A stretch of DNA of 64,000 nt, from the NCBI GenBank assembly GCA_024305405.1, contig JAKNDB010000087.1, positions 4,342,501 through 4,406,500 of the forward strand, given 5' to 3'. Position 1 is the stretch's first letter. Each line of letters begins with the position of its first letter. Made by a program: the position numbers and the translations under genes. The notes beneath the pieces were generated by a model that worked only from the letters and a program-made list of their open reading frames with translations, had not been told where the DNA came from and did no database searches. This stretch comes from Dirofilaria immitis. Lineage: Eukaryota; Nematoda; Chromadorea; Rhabditida; Onchocercidae. Below, piece after piece: positions 15,810 through 27,123 of the stretch.

Positions 15810-16848
15810 ATGACGTGCCGTCGACAGTTGCAAACTAGACGTTTCAGTGATTTTTCTTTGTCAATCAGAAGATATCATCGTGCTGTAATAGTTACACCAT
15901 CACATGTTATTTTTATTCAGCTACGTGTACTACTGTTATTTATACATTATAGAATTAAATGGATCAGTTTGGAATAAAAACATTGAGAAAATAAAGTTAC
16001 TGAAAAATCACTGAAAGATAACTTTAATTATAATCAGAAACTAGTTACGTATTACTTACTCTATGCGGCTAACCGCGAAATATCGTTTGGCTTAAAGTGA
16101 ACATGAAATAAGCATGAAATTGGATGGCAAAGAGTATATTAATTTGGGTAGAAAGTGTTGCCAATCATCTCCATTTCATTATTTCTCAGTTTCTTTTCTC
16201 TCGCTAGATCAAACCTAAGTTGAAATATTGCAGAACATCCCGGAAGTAAGGCAATCTATGAAGTAAGTGAAATAAAAGAATTAAGTAAGAAGTACCTCAT
16301 TTCATTAATTTCTCCACTGCAAGAATATTCAAATAATTGAAGTCGATTCAGGTTTATGAAAAAACTACTTCGATAAAATGACTTATTTATAGTAGTGTTC
16401 GTTATATTGAACGGTTTAGTTCTAACATTAATTTAAAAGGTTATATTTTCAATGTAGTAATTGGCGGCAGGTCATTTGAGACTCTTTACAGATGGACTTT
16501 TTAAAAACAAATTGATGGATTATTCAATAAGAAATTAAAGCCATATTTATTTAAAACATATAATTCCTTGCTCTATTTTTTAATGTTCAACAATCTTAAT
16601 TCTTGAATTGTCCAGACCGAAGGGATGGATCATAAATTGAGCTTAGAAAATATAATATGGATTTTTAAAATAAATAGTAATGAATAAATTATGTAATGAA
16701 TAAATTATGAACCAAATATGGAAAAATAAACCGTAAGAACTAATAAAATTAGGAAAGAAACAAAGAAAATTTTAAATTTGAAAATACTACAAATTTTATA
16801 ATTTTAAATGCAAAAGACGAGTCTTGCAGAATTTCAATACTGAAACAA
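15810..16848. other. divergent intergenic region (stc-1 / PP1-like)
   Basis: Lies between divergently transcribed genes, so it probably holds both promoters. I see no coding frame or specific element. Confidence 0.5.
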
Positions 16849-19800
16849 ATGCCTCGAAATTCGGTAATTCAGCATACTTTGCCGTGTCCACCACTGCAAC
16901 AAGAGGAAATTGATCAGCTTATTCATGGAATGTTGAACACTTCCGGTGTTCCAGAACATCCTCTCAGTGAATTGATCACTTTAGAAAAGCTGTTTTTGTA
17001 AGAATGATTAAGCTTCGTTCTGAAGTGAGAACGAAGGAAAGTAAAATTAATAAAATAATAATAGCTTTTGAAGGATTTTGCTTAAGCTGGCAAAATTTAA
17101 AAAGTTGGGATTAGAGATTTTGAAATTACTGTTATTGATCGCATGAAATTACTGTTATTGATCGCATGAAATTCGAAGAAATGGACCACTCAGAACAATG
17201 CTTATGGACTTTGTTGACTTTGTCAGACATGATAAATTCACATTTCTTCCGAATACTCTTTCCAAATTAAGTATTCTAAGATAACAATTTATCCAAGAAG
17301 AAAGGCACAGTTGCATCCTGGAGGACTCTCGTTCGTTGCAGATTTGTCACAAAACCGTTGATCTCTTAAGAGAATGCGGTACATTGGAATATATTCATGA
17401 TCCGGATGGCGTCGCTATATTTGGTGATCTACATGGCAGCTTATATGATTTATATAGAGGAATAAAGGATGCTGGTTGGCCTACCGAAAGAACCTTAATT
17501 TTCCTCGGTTAGCTGTAAAGCCAGTCTTAAATTTCGAATTTTTAAAGGTCTAAAAATCAGTTTTCAAATAGGCGATTGCGTTACAGACTTCTTCAATGAC
17601 ATAAGAAAAAAAAATTATAAAAATCGAGGAAGTTAACCAAATTTTCTGATAGGAGACTATATCGATCGTGGAAAACATTCCCTTGTGATATTGCTATTTC
17701 TTTTCTTGCTGAAACTACGCTATCCGAAACGAATGTATATGCTGCGCGGTAATCATGAAACGATGAGTCAATGCTATGCAAATGAAGATGAGGAAAGAGG
17801 GTTAATTCGAAATGTGAATTTATTTTTGCATTTTGAATATGAAGCTACTTTAATTTATTTATTTGACTCCCTGTCCGTCAGTGTGTCTATCTGCTGAATA
17901 TTTATTGTATTTGAAGATATTCTGAAATGTGAAATAAGGCTTAATGTATTAAATATATTATTTGTTTATGAGCTGCTGTTGAATAAAATCAAATTTTTAT
18001 TCACATAAACAGTCTCGATTAATTCGACAGGAGACTTGTTCTTATAGATTGAGTACTGTTATCCGAATGCTGATAGAAACTTGATACTGTTTAATATCAA
18101 TTTTGTTTTCGATCACTTACCACTTGCTGCTATATTATCAGGTCAGTAGAAATAGTATGTATTAAACTCACATTATATTGAAAATTCGAATAACTGAACT
18201 GTATTAACAAAGGACGCATGGAGGAAGAAACGTTTAGCAAAACGATTAGTGTAAATGATAATTACTGCTATAATAATCAATTATAGTTAAAAACTTTGTC
18301 CCTGAAAGAAGGTGAGGTTAATACAAGAATGAATAAAGGGAACAAACTGACATAAACAAAGCGAATCATAATAACTATTCCAGATCAAGTATTACTCTGT
18401 CATGGTGGCATCTCGCAATTTATACGATCGAGAAGAGACATCGCTCAGATACCACGTCCACTAACATGGCTTGCGCCAGAAACAAATGTATTTCATATAA
18501 GCATTATGACAGACATTCTATGGTCTGATCCATCCAAGGAAATAACGTATGTTTTTGTTTGAATCTCAACATGATTCAACGATTGAAAATCTTGAGATTT
18601 CCAGAGGAGATGGTATCTGATGCGAAATAAAATTATTCAAAAATAAAATGTATAATATGAGCACAAAAATCGATCATAATCCTCTTCATACTAATCAACT
18701 TATAAATTCATCGACTTTGAGATGGCTTCTAATCAAAGAATCTTCTTATATTAGCGTGGTTTTCACAATATGCAAAACAGTTGTCAATTTTCAGATCGAA
18801 GTATTCACCTTCCGAACGTGGGGCATCATATTTTTTTAACCGGAGGGCTCTAAAGAGAAATTGCGAGAATTAAATTGCCGAGCTCTCATACGTGGTCATG
18901 AGGCTAATACAGTAAGTTTAATGAAAATATACCGTAAGTTATTGTAAACTATTTGAAATAATAATTTGAAGAAACACCTCTTATTAAATTGCCATTAAGT
19001 AGTTAAATAAATAATTACTTCTGCTTTTCATATCAGTTTATAATTTTTGTTGATTTCTTGGAAATGATAAATACCACTGGCACTGGATAAATAAAACCAA
19101 TAATATGGATTCTATCGGATGAGGAATCATGTATCATAGTTGAAGATGACAGTTTTACTTCCTAATGATAATGACAAACTGATATGACATGACATTTAGC
19201 GAGAAGATTACTAAAGTTGGCATAAATTAATAAACAAATCACACTTCTCATCAATACTTATTTGTATGGCTTTGTCTTATAGAGTGGTTTTGTGAAGGTA
19301 TTCAATGGACTCTGTTATACAGTGCATTCATCACCTGCAGTTGGTGACGAGTATTATGTGGCAGCCATTTTGTTACTTGATTTCGATGAAATCACAAAAC
19401 TTCTGCACGGTCGTGTAGTATATCATTCTACAAAAGGAAATTTGGAGCATTTGAGGGAGGATTTGGTTACAAACTTTGAGGAAGTAAGGTAAGTGATATT
19501 ATTTTTCTCCGTTATGCTATCATTCAATTACGTAATATTATCCTCCGTTATGCTATCATTCAATTATATAATGTTGCTCTCCTCCGTTATGCTATCATTC
19601 ACTTATTTTACTCAGATTAACATACAACAAATTTGTTTTACACAATTTGTTTCCACGCTGAATGTGTATGACTGCTCGCTATGAAAACGAATCCTCCAAA
19701 GTTATTCAGTCAGGATCATCAATTCATCATTTTATCATGCTTCGTATTTTTAGACATCTTTATCCACTCAATCCAGTTGACCAAAATAAGTCGCAATGCT

Positions 19801-20702
19801 GGTCATGTATGCGATTCATGGAAGGTGTGTCAGAAGCGATTTTCAAGTGGCAGCGATGCCTTTCGCATTTCGATTATTACATGATCATGCAAGTATGTAA
19901 TTATCGATCATTTAAAAATCTTTAAGGAAACTATTAAAATTACCACTAATTCTAACTTGAAGAGATAGTTTGGATTCTTCGATCGAAATGGCGAGATGAA
20001 AAAGTACATTGGTTAAAACTGTTGAAGTAAAACTCCAATAGTTATTAGATGTCATATTCTATTGAAAGACTAGATATCCTTTCTTCCTTTGATACAAGCT
20101 TCAAAGACATATTATTAGATTCCTTGTGACATATCGTTTATTTATTAAACGAATAAATACAATTGCCAGGAATATCGAATCGGTGAACACTATTTCCCAT
20201 TTGAGGAAGGTTTCTTTGATGAAATGGATTCTATAACTGAAGACAATGTACACGAATTATATAGGGTTGCTGCTCTTCAATATCCCAAATTTCTCACTTT
20301 ACTGATAAGTGAAAATTGTACGTTCGTAAAAGAATTGATTTGCCATGTTAGGATTTGGATGTTCGATTAATTAGTGATTAGATAAGAAAGATTCATCAAG
20401 GTTAACATAATGAATTAATTGTTATGAAATGATCTGCATGACTTCAGTAGTTTGGTCTAAATCTAATGAAGTGCAAATAGAATATAATCGTCAATTTTAC
20501 TTAACTCATCACATTTGTCGCTCACAAAATAATTGTTGAAGTGCCTTAAAGATACTAAATCGTTGAAACTGTGAAATGCTTTCTTGAAGATTTGTTGAGT
20601 AGAAATGGAATACAACAGCCTGACAAAGTACCAGAGTATGATTTCAAATTCGTATTACCGCCATCCGAAGGAAGATGGCCATTTCTAGAAATCCATGATT
20701 GA
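16849..20702 (+). CDS. divergent PP1-like Ser/Thr phosphatase with C-terminal extension
   Basis: About 508 residues from ten exons: 16849-16997, 17311-17507, 17653-17813, 18048-18141, 18384-18546, 18795-18911, 19283-19488, 19754-19892, 20170-20317, 20552-20702. PPP-family metal and catalytic motifs are complete: GDLHG (88-92), GDYIDRG (116-122), RGNHE (147-151), LCHGG and RGHEAN. The PP1 substrate-groove motif (APNYC) is replaced by SSPAVGDE. After the catalytic domain come about 170 residues not found in ordinary PP1, including CWSCMRF. Exons 6 (near 18838) and 10 (near 20571) each lack one base: the first shifts SERGASYFF out of frame with KLRELNCRALIRGHE, the second needs TGG for TG. The exon 3 donor (AAT then GTGAAT at 17814) was chosen for phase and is the least certain. 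If both gaps are real mutations, this would be a pseudogene. Confidence 0.8.
17120..17174. repeat. 24-bp tandem repeat, two copies plus partial third
   Basis: TGAAATTACTGTTATTGATC plus GCA is repeated head to tail, with a third partial TGAAATT, within intron 1 of the PP1-like gene. Confidence 0.8.
19507..19610. repeat. three-copy tandem repeat of about 36-39 bp
   Basis: CTCCGTTATGCTATCATTCA followed by an AT-rich tail is present three times (starting 19507, 19543, 19582) in intron 7 of the PP1-like gene, immediately after its exon 7 donor. Confidence 0.85.
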
Positions 20703-22805
20703 TAAAATATGTTTGCAAAACTACTACTTGTTTCAACTTTTCGATTAGTAATTTTTCTAACTCAAAAATCTTTATTTACAATTTTCATATTAAAAATACT
20801 TTATGTCCAGTTCAACTGGCGCGTTATTTTCTTCATTTTTATACCATAAATGAAATTGAAGTGAATATTCAACCGATTTTGATCAATAATTTATTTTAAA
20901 AATCCTGCGTATTCTACGAATAATTTTATGAAAATTCCGGTTCACTATGATGCAAAAAATGGCAAATGATATGTCATTAAAGGTCGCAAAAGTAATTAAC
21001 ATCAGGAATCGCTACTTTTGATACTAACTTTGTGTTTATTATGGATTTTAACGAAGCGGAAAACAGGTGATAATCAAATGACTATGAAAATTCAAAACAG
21101 AACCTCTTGTTAAATAGACAAACATAATGAATTACGTAAATGGAAAAATGCACTTTCAGAGATGTGCTCTTTTTCGCGTTAATACAAATAACTAACAGGA
21201 GTATGAAATCGCAAAGCATTAGACGTAATATATGCTGTTTTCATAAGTTACTGAATTTCAAGATAGAAGTCAACATCATGTTTTTTCATTGTATCCTAGT
21301 TCTTTTCAGTTAAATTAGTTTCATATTATTTAAGATGAAAAATTAGTTCGTCATCAGAATCATATTTGCAATTGTTCCAAACATGGGATAGAAACTGCTT
21401 CAGACGTTCTTCCACATAAAAACTGTTTGAGGTAAAAAGAGATAACTCCAAAATGAATGCGGCTACTTTCCATTTTGTCACTGAGATCTCATCTAAATGT
21501 GATTTATTTGGCAATATAGTACCAACATCATATTAACTGATTATTTAAATTGCCATTGCCATCATTATTTGACCAATATCGATATTGTTTTTACTTCCAT
21601 TTCATCCTTATCATTTATTACTGTATCATTTCTGCAAGTAATCTTTTTTTATTTGCTAACTACATATCATTAATTTTTAGCGATTTGTTTTAAGATAATT
21701 ATAGTCTCATTAGTAAGACGATTGGAGCATGACAACGAGTATATAGAAATTCATTGGTAGAGCAATCATTATGGATGCTGTGAGTGAAAAACAAGAAAAA
21801 GAAAAGCGAATACTTTTCTTCTGTTGCAATATTGATTTTTCATGTTTTAGCTTTTATAAGATTTCCTCTGCTTTGGTATTTTAGTTCTGAAAAATTTTGA
21901 ATCATTCAGGTATCTAAGAAATTGAATCATCTATCCCTTCTTGGAATATTTTCTAAACGAGAACGTTTTTTATTTCGTATATTTTTTTCATATAAATTAT
22001 CATTATAACAATTAGGCCAAGTGCTCTTGTATAATTTATTCAAAATTATTTTGTACTTAAAATTTTAAAGACAGTTGGTACCTACATTTTTGAAAAACTA
22101 TATTTGTAACAATGATCAGTTGCTAAACTAACTGCAAACAAGCGATCATACAGACGTGACCTGTTCTCTCGTTTGAGTTCATAACTTTTGAATAAAATTT
22201 AGCCATATCTAAAGGAGATGGTTTCATCAATTCACCATGGTTAATGAAGAATTATTGCTCTGTGACACAAAAAATATGTCCGTTTCCTAATAATTTAACT
22301 TTTACCTTATAATGTAATAATCTATAGTGCAATATTTGCAAACGAAAATTTACCACGCAGCAATAGTGAGTAAAATTATTCAGCAAACTATCTCAAGCTT
22401 GGGATGTGACATTTCATAACGCGCTAATATGATATCAGTGTTTAAGCAAAGGCCTACATTTTCTTGGTATTACGGTAAAAATTGTACCGGCAAGCGTATG
22501 CATGCTGGATCTGAGTATTGAAATAAAATTGTTGCGGTGTTTTGGGAGTGCTATGTTGTTGAAATACTCTGAGGTTTTTTCGCCGGATATTACCACTTTT
22601 GTTAATGTTTTGATTATCCCCTTATGTGGCAGCTTCGAATTTTAGCATTCCGCTCGTTTAAAAATTTATCGAACTATTTTTATGAAATACCTACTGATAA
22701 TAGTCTCTTAATTGTTTATACGTAGCAAAATTTGTGATTATGCGAAAACTTATGTCCTTGAATTTGGTCAGTATTTTTAGATTAACAAGGAGAAAAACTG
22801 GGCAA
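20703..22805. other. intergenic region upstream of the Tra2-like gene
   Basis: Mostly AT-rich non-coding DNA, except for the possible minus-strand exon at 21326-21523 (separate entry). The right part probably contains the Tra2-like promoter. Confidence 0.45.
21326..21523 (-). CDS. possible C-terminal coding exon, unidentified
   Basis: A minus-strand frame of about 66 codons ends in TAA at 21326. It encodes protein-like sequence such as VEERLKQFLSHVWNN and ends YDSDDELIFHLK. No ATG starts it, and a stop lies just upstream, with no acceptor in the right phase between. It would need an undetected splice site or a missing base. No family recognised. Could be a relic exon. Confidence 0.25.
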   Translation of the reverse strand, partial: GTILPNKSHLDEISVTKWKVAAFILELSLFTSNSFYVEERLKQFLSHVWNNCKYDSDDELIFHLK

Positions 22806-25293
22806 ATGAGCAGTGACGGAAATGTAAGTTACCTCTGTTATTATTAGTGCTTTTTTTTCTGGAGAGAGGAAGCAACTAGCAGCTAAAGTACATTTGCGAG
22901 TGTTATCAATCCGCTATTTCAGCGTAGTGAATCGGCACCTGTTCGTAGTGCGTCACGGAGTCGAAGCGGCACACCGATGGCCTCAGGTAAGAGTAATGGC
23001 CATGCTCGATCTCCCTCGGGCTCTCGACCCCGTTCATCGTCTCATCATTCACTATCTCAATCACCAGTTCGTGAACGTTCAGCTGCGTCGCGATCATCCG
23101 GTGGACATGAAGCGTCTAGATCTCCGTCACGTGTTCGTTCAAGGTCACGCGATGATCGACGTGTTCGCCGTTCACGCTCACCTGAAGAACGGAAACGATA
23201 CCGATCACGAAGCCGTGATTCACGATATCGTCGGCGAAGGTACTGTCTTAGTTAAAAGACCTGCTTTGCTCTCGGATCGATTTTAGAGCTGCCGTTATAG
23301 TTGCCCTTTTTATCCAACTTTTATTATCAATTTTACTAATGTCAATTAGTTGCCGAACGGAGTGGGAAATAACCTTAAATGTTATATTGTTAATTGATGC
23401 TTTTGGCAGTGAGAAAATCAGAACAGCTGAAACGCTGTGAGCGAACAGAATTCAAAAACAGTCTCAATGAAAACAGAATCAATGAATGAATCAGTGGGGC
23501 AGGCAGTTCAAGATTGTCAGCGCTCAGAGTGGAACATCACAGTTTCAAGCTCAGAGTTGGCTGTCAAATTCAAATCAGTACAGTTCAGCATCCATCCTCA
23601 AATACCCAATTGCAATGCACTACACTACTACCACCACCACCGACAGTCAGTTGTGGTATTTATAATGCCGCTAGTAGTTAGATTCCTACTTCTCCACTCC
23701 TTTTTCCTTGTACAGTTATTTGAAAGTTTTTCAAACTGAACTGTCATAGTTTTTTTATTATACAGGCGACTTTGGGCTATAATTTCTTAGAACAGATCCT
23801 TATAAAGAGTGATCGAGATTTTGGAATCCAAAGAACTCCAATTATTTCTCTTTCATAGCTTTTTTTAGAGTTTTTCTGTTACAAAATAACTGCTAAGGGT
23901 GTCGGAAATCGTGTTTTCTGTTATTGTGAAAATTCGGTTTAAGATTTTTCTTATGCTTTTAGTAATGCTTAGCCAACTCTTTGCTTTTGAAAGAGTAAAA
24001 GAGTATTTATGCGAAGAAAATCTATCAGTGCTAGTTACGAAGCAGGCATCTTTGGAACTACAGTGGAGTTAGAGGAGGGCTATTGAAGGCGATGCATAAA
24101 ATGCATTAATTCACTTTGCAACGATCTATCAACTTCTTATTGTTTCGAATCATAAGAATTTCATTTTGCCTTTCCTAATTATGTAAGGAAGATTTTGACA
24201 GTTAGATCACTGGTGGACAGAGAAGGACTGAACTACGCAAGCATTGGGATCATTTTATCATTTTATATATTCAGAATCTTGCTAGCTACCTATAAAAGCA
24301 CTTGAATATGCATAAAATTTTGGATATATGGAACTGTTCCAAGCACTAAAATTTCGGTTTAAGATGTGTTTATGTAGGTCAAGTATGAAGAACTATATTT
24401 ATTATAAAAGTTTGTTCGTAAACTCGAGGATCTCTTTCTATGCTACGTAATCAGTCCTCAGTAATTTCAGTTACACAAAAGCAGCTTCAAGATTCATAAG
24501 AATTACCAAAAACCACACAGCATTTACATGATCATGTCGCAGATCTTCAGATGCTTCGCTCTATTACCAACATTATTCGAATTCGATACATTGAGCTTTT
24601 GACAATAAAAATTAAAAAATATTCAGCCGATCACCATCGTCGCCAGCTCGTCGTCGCTCTCGTTCTCGTCGTCGCAGTCGCTCACGTTCACCACGACGGA
24701 TCAGCCGCTATTCACCAATAAGGCGAAGCCGATATAACGATGGCCGTGACAATCCGGAGCCATGTTCATGCCTCGGTGTTTTGGTATGTCACTCAATACG
24801 ACTGAGCGCGATTTGAAACGAATTTTCGGGGAATATGGAGAAATTGAATCGGTTCAGCTTGTGTATGATCGTTACAGTGGTCGTTCGCGAGGTTTTGGTT
24901 TCGTTTACTTTGAAACTACAAAGGAAGCGATAAGAGTAAGTCCTTTTTTTATTGAAATTTCTTATACTAATATTGTCTTGTTCCAAAGTTAGATTTTTTG
25001 TTGAAATAGTAAATTTGAACAATAATTTTGCCAAATTGATTTATGTTTACAGGCAAAAGATCATCTGCGTGATGCTGTCATCGATGGAATGCGCGTTCGT
25101 GTTGATTTTTCCGTAACCAAGGGAGCACCGAGATAGTAAGTTCACAATTTTGAATTATATGAAATTTTTAGATTTCGAATTGGGATACTTATTTCATGAT
25201 ATCGAATGCTTGTATAGTTATAGGGGACGTTCTCCTCGTCGTTCTCGAAGTCGCAGTGTGGACAGTTATCGCAGACGTCGCTCACGTTCGTAA
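22806..25293 (+). CDS. rsp-8: Transformer-2 type SR splicing factor (RS-RRM-RS)
   Basis: About 267 residues from five exons: 22806-22823, 22923-23239, 24627-24935, 25053-25135, 25218-25293. The arrangement RS domain 1 (about 7-150), a single RRM (about 160-235) and a short RS domain 2 (ending RRRRSRS) is diagnostic of Tra2. RNP2 is LGVFGM and RNP1 is RGFGFVYF. The lead-in NPEPCSCLG matches the NPDP..CLGVFG of human TRA2, and [13 protein letters not shown] matches RVDFSITK. Expected role: binds purine-rich exonic enhancers and promotes exon inclusion in the nucleus. Exon 3 is one T short at 24779-24782 (GTTTTGG where GVFGM needs five T), which separates the RS1 frame from the RRM frame. RS2 is much shorter than in vertebrates and there is no glycine-rich linker. 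C. elegans rsp-8 is the presumed orthologue. Confidence 0.9.
23240..24626 (+). other. long intron 2 of the Tra2-like gene
   Basis: The 1.39-kb intron separates the RS1 and RRM exons and is by far the longest in this gene. A block at about 23408-23600 is unusually rich in GAA/CAG/TCAAG words and stays open for about 100 codons in one frame, but I could not place it in the coding frame. See the findings. Confidence 0.4.
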
Positions 25294-27123
25294 AATGTAC
25301 GATGTTGAAATAAATTTTCTTTTAACATTAATTTGTTCTTGTTTATGCTTATGTTAATTCTGTTTTGCATTATTTATATAATATTTGTTTGCTCTATGAC
25401 ATCATAAAAGCCACCTCCGTAGCTCTTCGTCAAAAAAATTTATTTAATCGATAGTGCTGGAAACTCTTTGCATTTAGTTCTCCAAGGTTTTCAATTATAG
25501 AGTGTATTTTCATTCAAGAACCTGAATACTTTAATTATATACAGATACCCAATAAAAAGATTGAATCAGCGAAAATTGATCGTTCGTTGATGGTTCGGAC
25601 CTTTAATCTCCTCTTTTTTTCGAGTTAAAAATTTAGTGAGAGTTGGAACTTTAAAGTTCGTATCCATTTAGTGATATTTGTATGAATTCAGAGCACCAGT
25701 AGTCAGTATTTACTTATTAATAAACTTTATCTTTCTTATTAGTTGCAACAATTTTATACAACCTTCATTAATTGCACTTTATCAGCTTCAGATTATTTTT
25801 GTCTTGTGAAATGTTTTGTTTTGCTTTTATTAAATTATCTGACAATAGTAGGTTATTCGCATAAATGGAAAGTGTGTCGTATCTTTGTCGGCACTATATT
25901 GATTGAATGTTTTTGCGCGTGACACATGAAACAATATTAGATCATTACTTTTTCGGAATTAAAATTTAAATGAAATTGAATCGCACAGTGACACATTAGC
26001 ATGTAAATTACAGATGAGCTCATTTATGAGATTGATTAAGCTGGGAATAAGATTGGTGCACTAATATATTTAAGGTAGTTAATTGAGTAGGAGTGAGCAA
26101 TTGATACAAGGACGGGTCTCGCCGTTTCGAATAGCATTGGTATTTATGATGTTCTAGATGATATATGCTTGTAGTTCGGTTTGGGAAGTGTCGTGGTCTG
26201 TGGACATTATGATTTGAGCAGCAGCGTTTATTTTCATCTGAAATAGTGAAATAGTGTGCCCTGAGACGATATATTTCTTTGGGTTGCCTAAGATGAATTG
26301 GTTGCATGCTCTTGATATTTTTAGCGATATGTGGGGCACTGGCGAGATTTGACGCGATTGAATGAGTTGACAGAACTTTAGAAATTACAGGGCAGATGTA
26401 TGTGGATTAAGGAAATGCAGTAAAAGGTTGAGAATTAATGTTTCGCCGCACTTCCTGAATTTTCTCCATCAGTTATTGTTCCAATGATTCTCGTGCGTTG
26501 TTCGAATCTGTTCGATTCGTTTCATTTCAGTCATATTTCAATTTAATTCCATTCCTTCATCATTCGACTCAATATTTTCATCTGGCTATTTGAGAGCATA
26601 ATAGATGGGTAGATAATAATAATGGATTGTTGAATGGTCACCACGGTTTGTAATTGAAAAACAAGTGGATTTTATGAGAGATTCTGGGTTAGAACTCATG
26701 TCCCAAAATAATTGTTTTAGTATTCAAAAATATTAGACAACTTTCAGAGAATTTGCAAAATATATATTTTAGTTGCAAAATATATATTTTAAATTTAATT
26801 GAGAATTATTTGATAGTGATTTGAAAAACAGAATCATAGTGTCCCTAATTTGATCAGTCTCTCATGTGCCAATAATTTAAGGAAATATAGAAAATTTCAT
26901 AATTTCCTGAAATATCTATAAGTAAAGACTGCTTATGAAAAAGCTCGAGAACAATGTTGTTCATAATAAATATGTCAAATGTTTGAAATGAATTCGCCAA
27001 GTTTTTGTTCCAAAGTTTCGATAAAAAAATCCTTATGATCAGAATATTTCAATAAGCAAACTACAGTGCATTTTAGTGCTATGTTACTATTTGTTCATCA
27101 GATTCATAAATTAGCACGTAATA
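25294..27123. other. intergenic region, Tra2-like to dennd5
   Basis: Starts with the Tra2-like 3' UTR (AATAAA at 25309-25314). A minus-strand frame (26020-26307, 95 codons, His/Arg-rich) has no splice context or homology I recognise. A 19-bp tandem duplication (TTGCAAAATATATATTTTA) lies at about 26754-26791. Nothing else supportable. Confidence 0.45.
25309..25314 (+). terminator. AATAAA polyadenylation signal of the Tra2-like gene
   Basis: Canonical hexamer 16 bases after the stop codon, implying a very short 3' UTR. Confidence 0.5.

Noticed and set aside
22894..23286. A 130-codon plus-strand frame and a minus-strand frame overlapping the first RS exon of the Tra2-like gene
   Set aside because: They are out-of-frame shadows of the repetitive RS-coding sequence; only the RS frame has matching splice phases on both sides.
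26020..26339. Two overlapping minus-strand frames upstream of dennd5 as a gene
   Set aside because: No splice sites in phase, His/Arg-rich random-looking sequence, and two frames open together, which suggests composition rather than coding.
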